5,561 nucleotides of DNA, from positions 1 through 5,561 of the forward strand of contig DATJFX010000070.1 in the NCBI GenBank assembly GCA_035495465.1. The letters run 5' to 3'. This DNA is from DATJFX01 sp035495465 (GTDB lineage: Bacteria > Patescibacteriota > Doudnabacteria > UBA920 > O2-02-FULL-48-8). Under the pieces are notes generated by a model. The model saw nothing but the letters and a program-made list of their open reading frames with translations. It was not told the origin of the DNA and ran no database searches. This document shows positions 5,353-5,561 of the stretch, one piece after another (the stretch's first letter is position 1; each line of letters opens with the position of its first letter). The position numbers were made by a program, and so were the translations under genes.

Positions 5353-5561
5353 ATGCAAAAGATTAGGATTGCCATCAATGGATTCGGCAGAATCGGTCGC
5401 GCGGCATTTAAAATTGCAATTACCAAGCCTGAGTTAGAGGTTGTTGCTATTAATGACTTAACTGACCCGGCGGTTTTAGCCGGACTTTTGAAATACGATT
5501 CAAATTATGGACCGTATGACAAAAAAGTTTCCAGCGATACTGTAAAAGGAAAAGCTAATCC
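5353..5561 (+). CDS. gap: Type I glyceraldehyde-3-phosphate dehydrogenase, N-terminal part (runs off the window)
   Basis: GAPDH oxidises and phosphorylates glyceraldehyde-3-phosphate to 1,3-bisphosphoglycerate with NAD(P), in cytoplasmic glycolysis. The 69 residues visible start MQKIRIAINGFGRIGR, with the Rossmann nucleotide-binding motif GFGRIG at 10-15, then AINDLTDPAVLAGLLKYDS (32-50), typical of the type I family. D35 at the end of the second strand is the position that usually favours NAD over NADP. The catalytic cysteine region lies beyond the right edge. The ATG at 5353 gives the standard N-terminus and lies three bases after the stop of the 45-residue gene, so it is likely co-transcribed with fba. 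No Shine-Dalgarno sequence is evident. Confidence 0.95.
   Translation, partial: MQKIRIAINGFGRIGRAAFKIAITKPELEVVAINDLTDPAVLAGLLKYDSNYGPYDKKVSSDTVKGKAN

Overview
The window (5561 bases, all recognisable genes on the + strand) looks like a piece of a small-genome, densely packed bacterium of the Patescibacteria/CPR type, most like Parcubacteria. This is an inference. It rests on the style of the GlcD-like and PfkB-like proteins, the short single-anchor membrane proteins of unknown function, stop/start overlaps of the TAATG kind, A/T-rich leaders without Shine-Dalgarno sequences, and carbon genes limited to sugar-phosphate interconversion. The standard stop code fits: every complete gene ends in TAA and no TGA is read through, which argues against the UGA-as-glycine code of Gracilibacteria/Absconditabacteria.

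Layout: (1) positions 2-736 hold the C-terminal half of a transketolase whose reading frame is broken by an in-frame TAA at 29-31. (2) Positions 736-2376 hold a GlcD-type FAD-linked 2-hydroxyacid dehydrogenase that overlaps the transketolase stop by one base. (3) The short gap 2377-2440 contains a very good sigma-70-type promoter (TTGCCA, 17 bases, TATAAT). (4) A second gene series follows: a PfkB-family sugar kinase (2441-3421), a membrane-anchored protein of unknown function (3442-4092), a 69-residue membrane protein (4092-4301), a class II fructose-bisphosphate aldolase (4301-5191), a 45-residue C-terminally anchored protein (5212-5349) and the start of a type I GAPDH (5353 to the window end).

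How the genes fit together: transketolase, a PfkB kinase, aldolase and GAPDH are steps that join the non-oxidative pentose phosphate route to lower glycolysis. Many CPR genomes are reported to lack a canonical PfkA, so a PfkB kinase in a likely operon with fba and gap is a candidate for that missing step. Its substrate cannot be read from sequence alone. GlcD could handle lactate or glycolate redox at the end of this metabolism, but no electron-accepting partner is visible here.

The points most worth a second look are the stop codon inside an otherwise well-conserved transketolase frame, a strong 39-base hairpin with further pairing just before the fba ribosome-binding site and inside the 69-residue gene, the Cys/His cluster in the lid region of the PfkB kinase, and the unknown small membrane proteins threaded between glycolytic genes. 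No RNA genes, insertion sequences, CRISPR arrays or prophage genes were seen, and no gap between genes exceeds about 65 bases.
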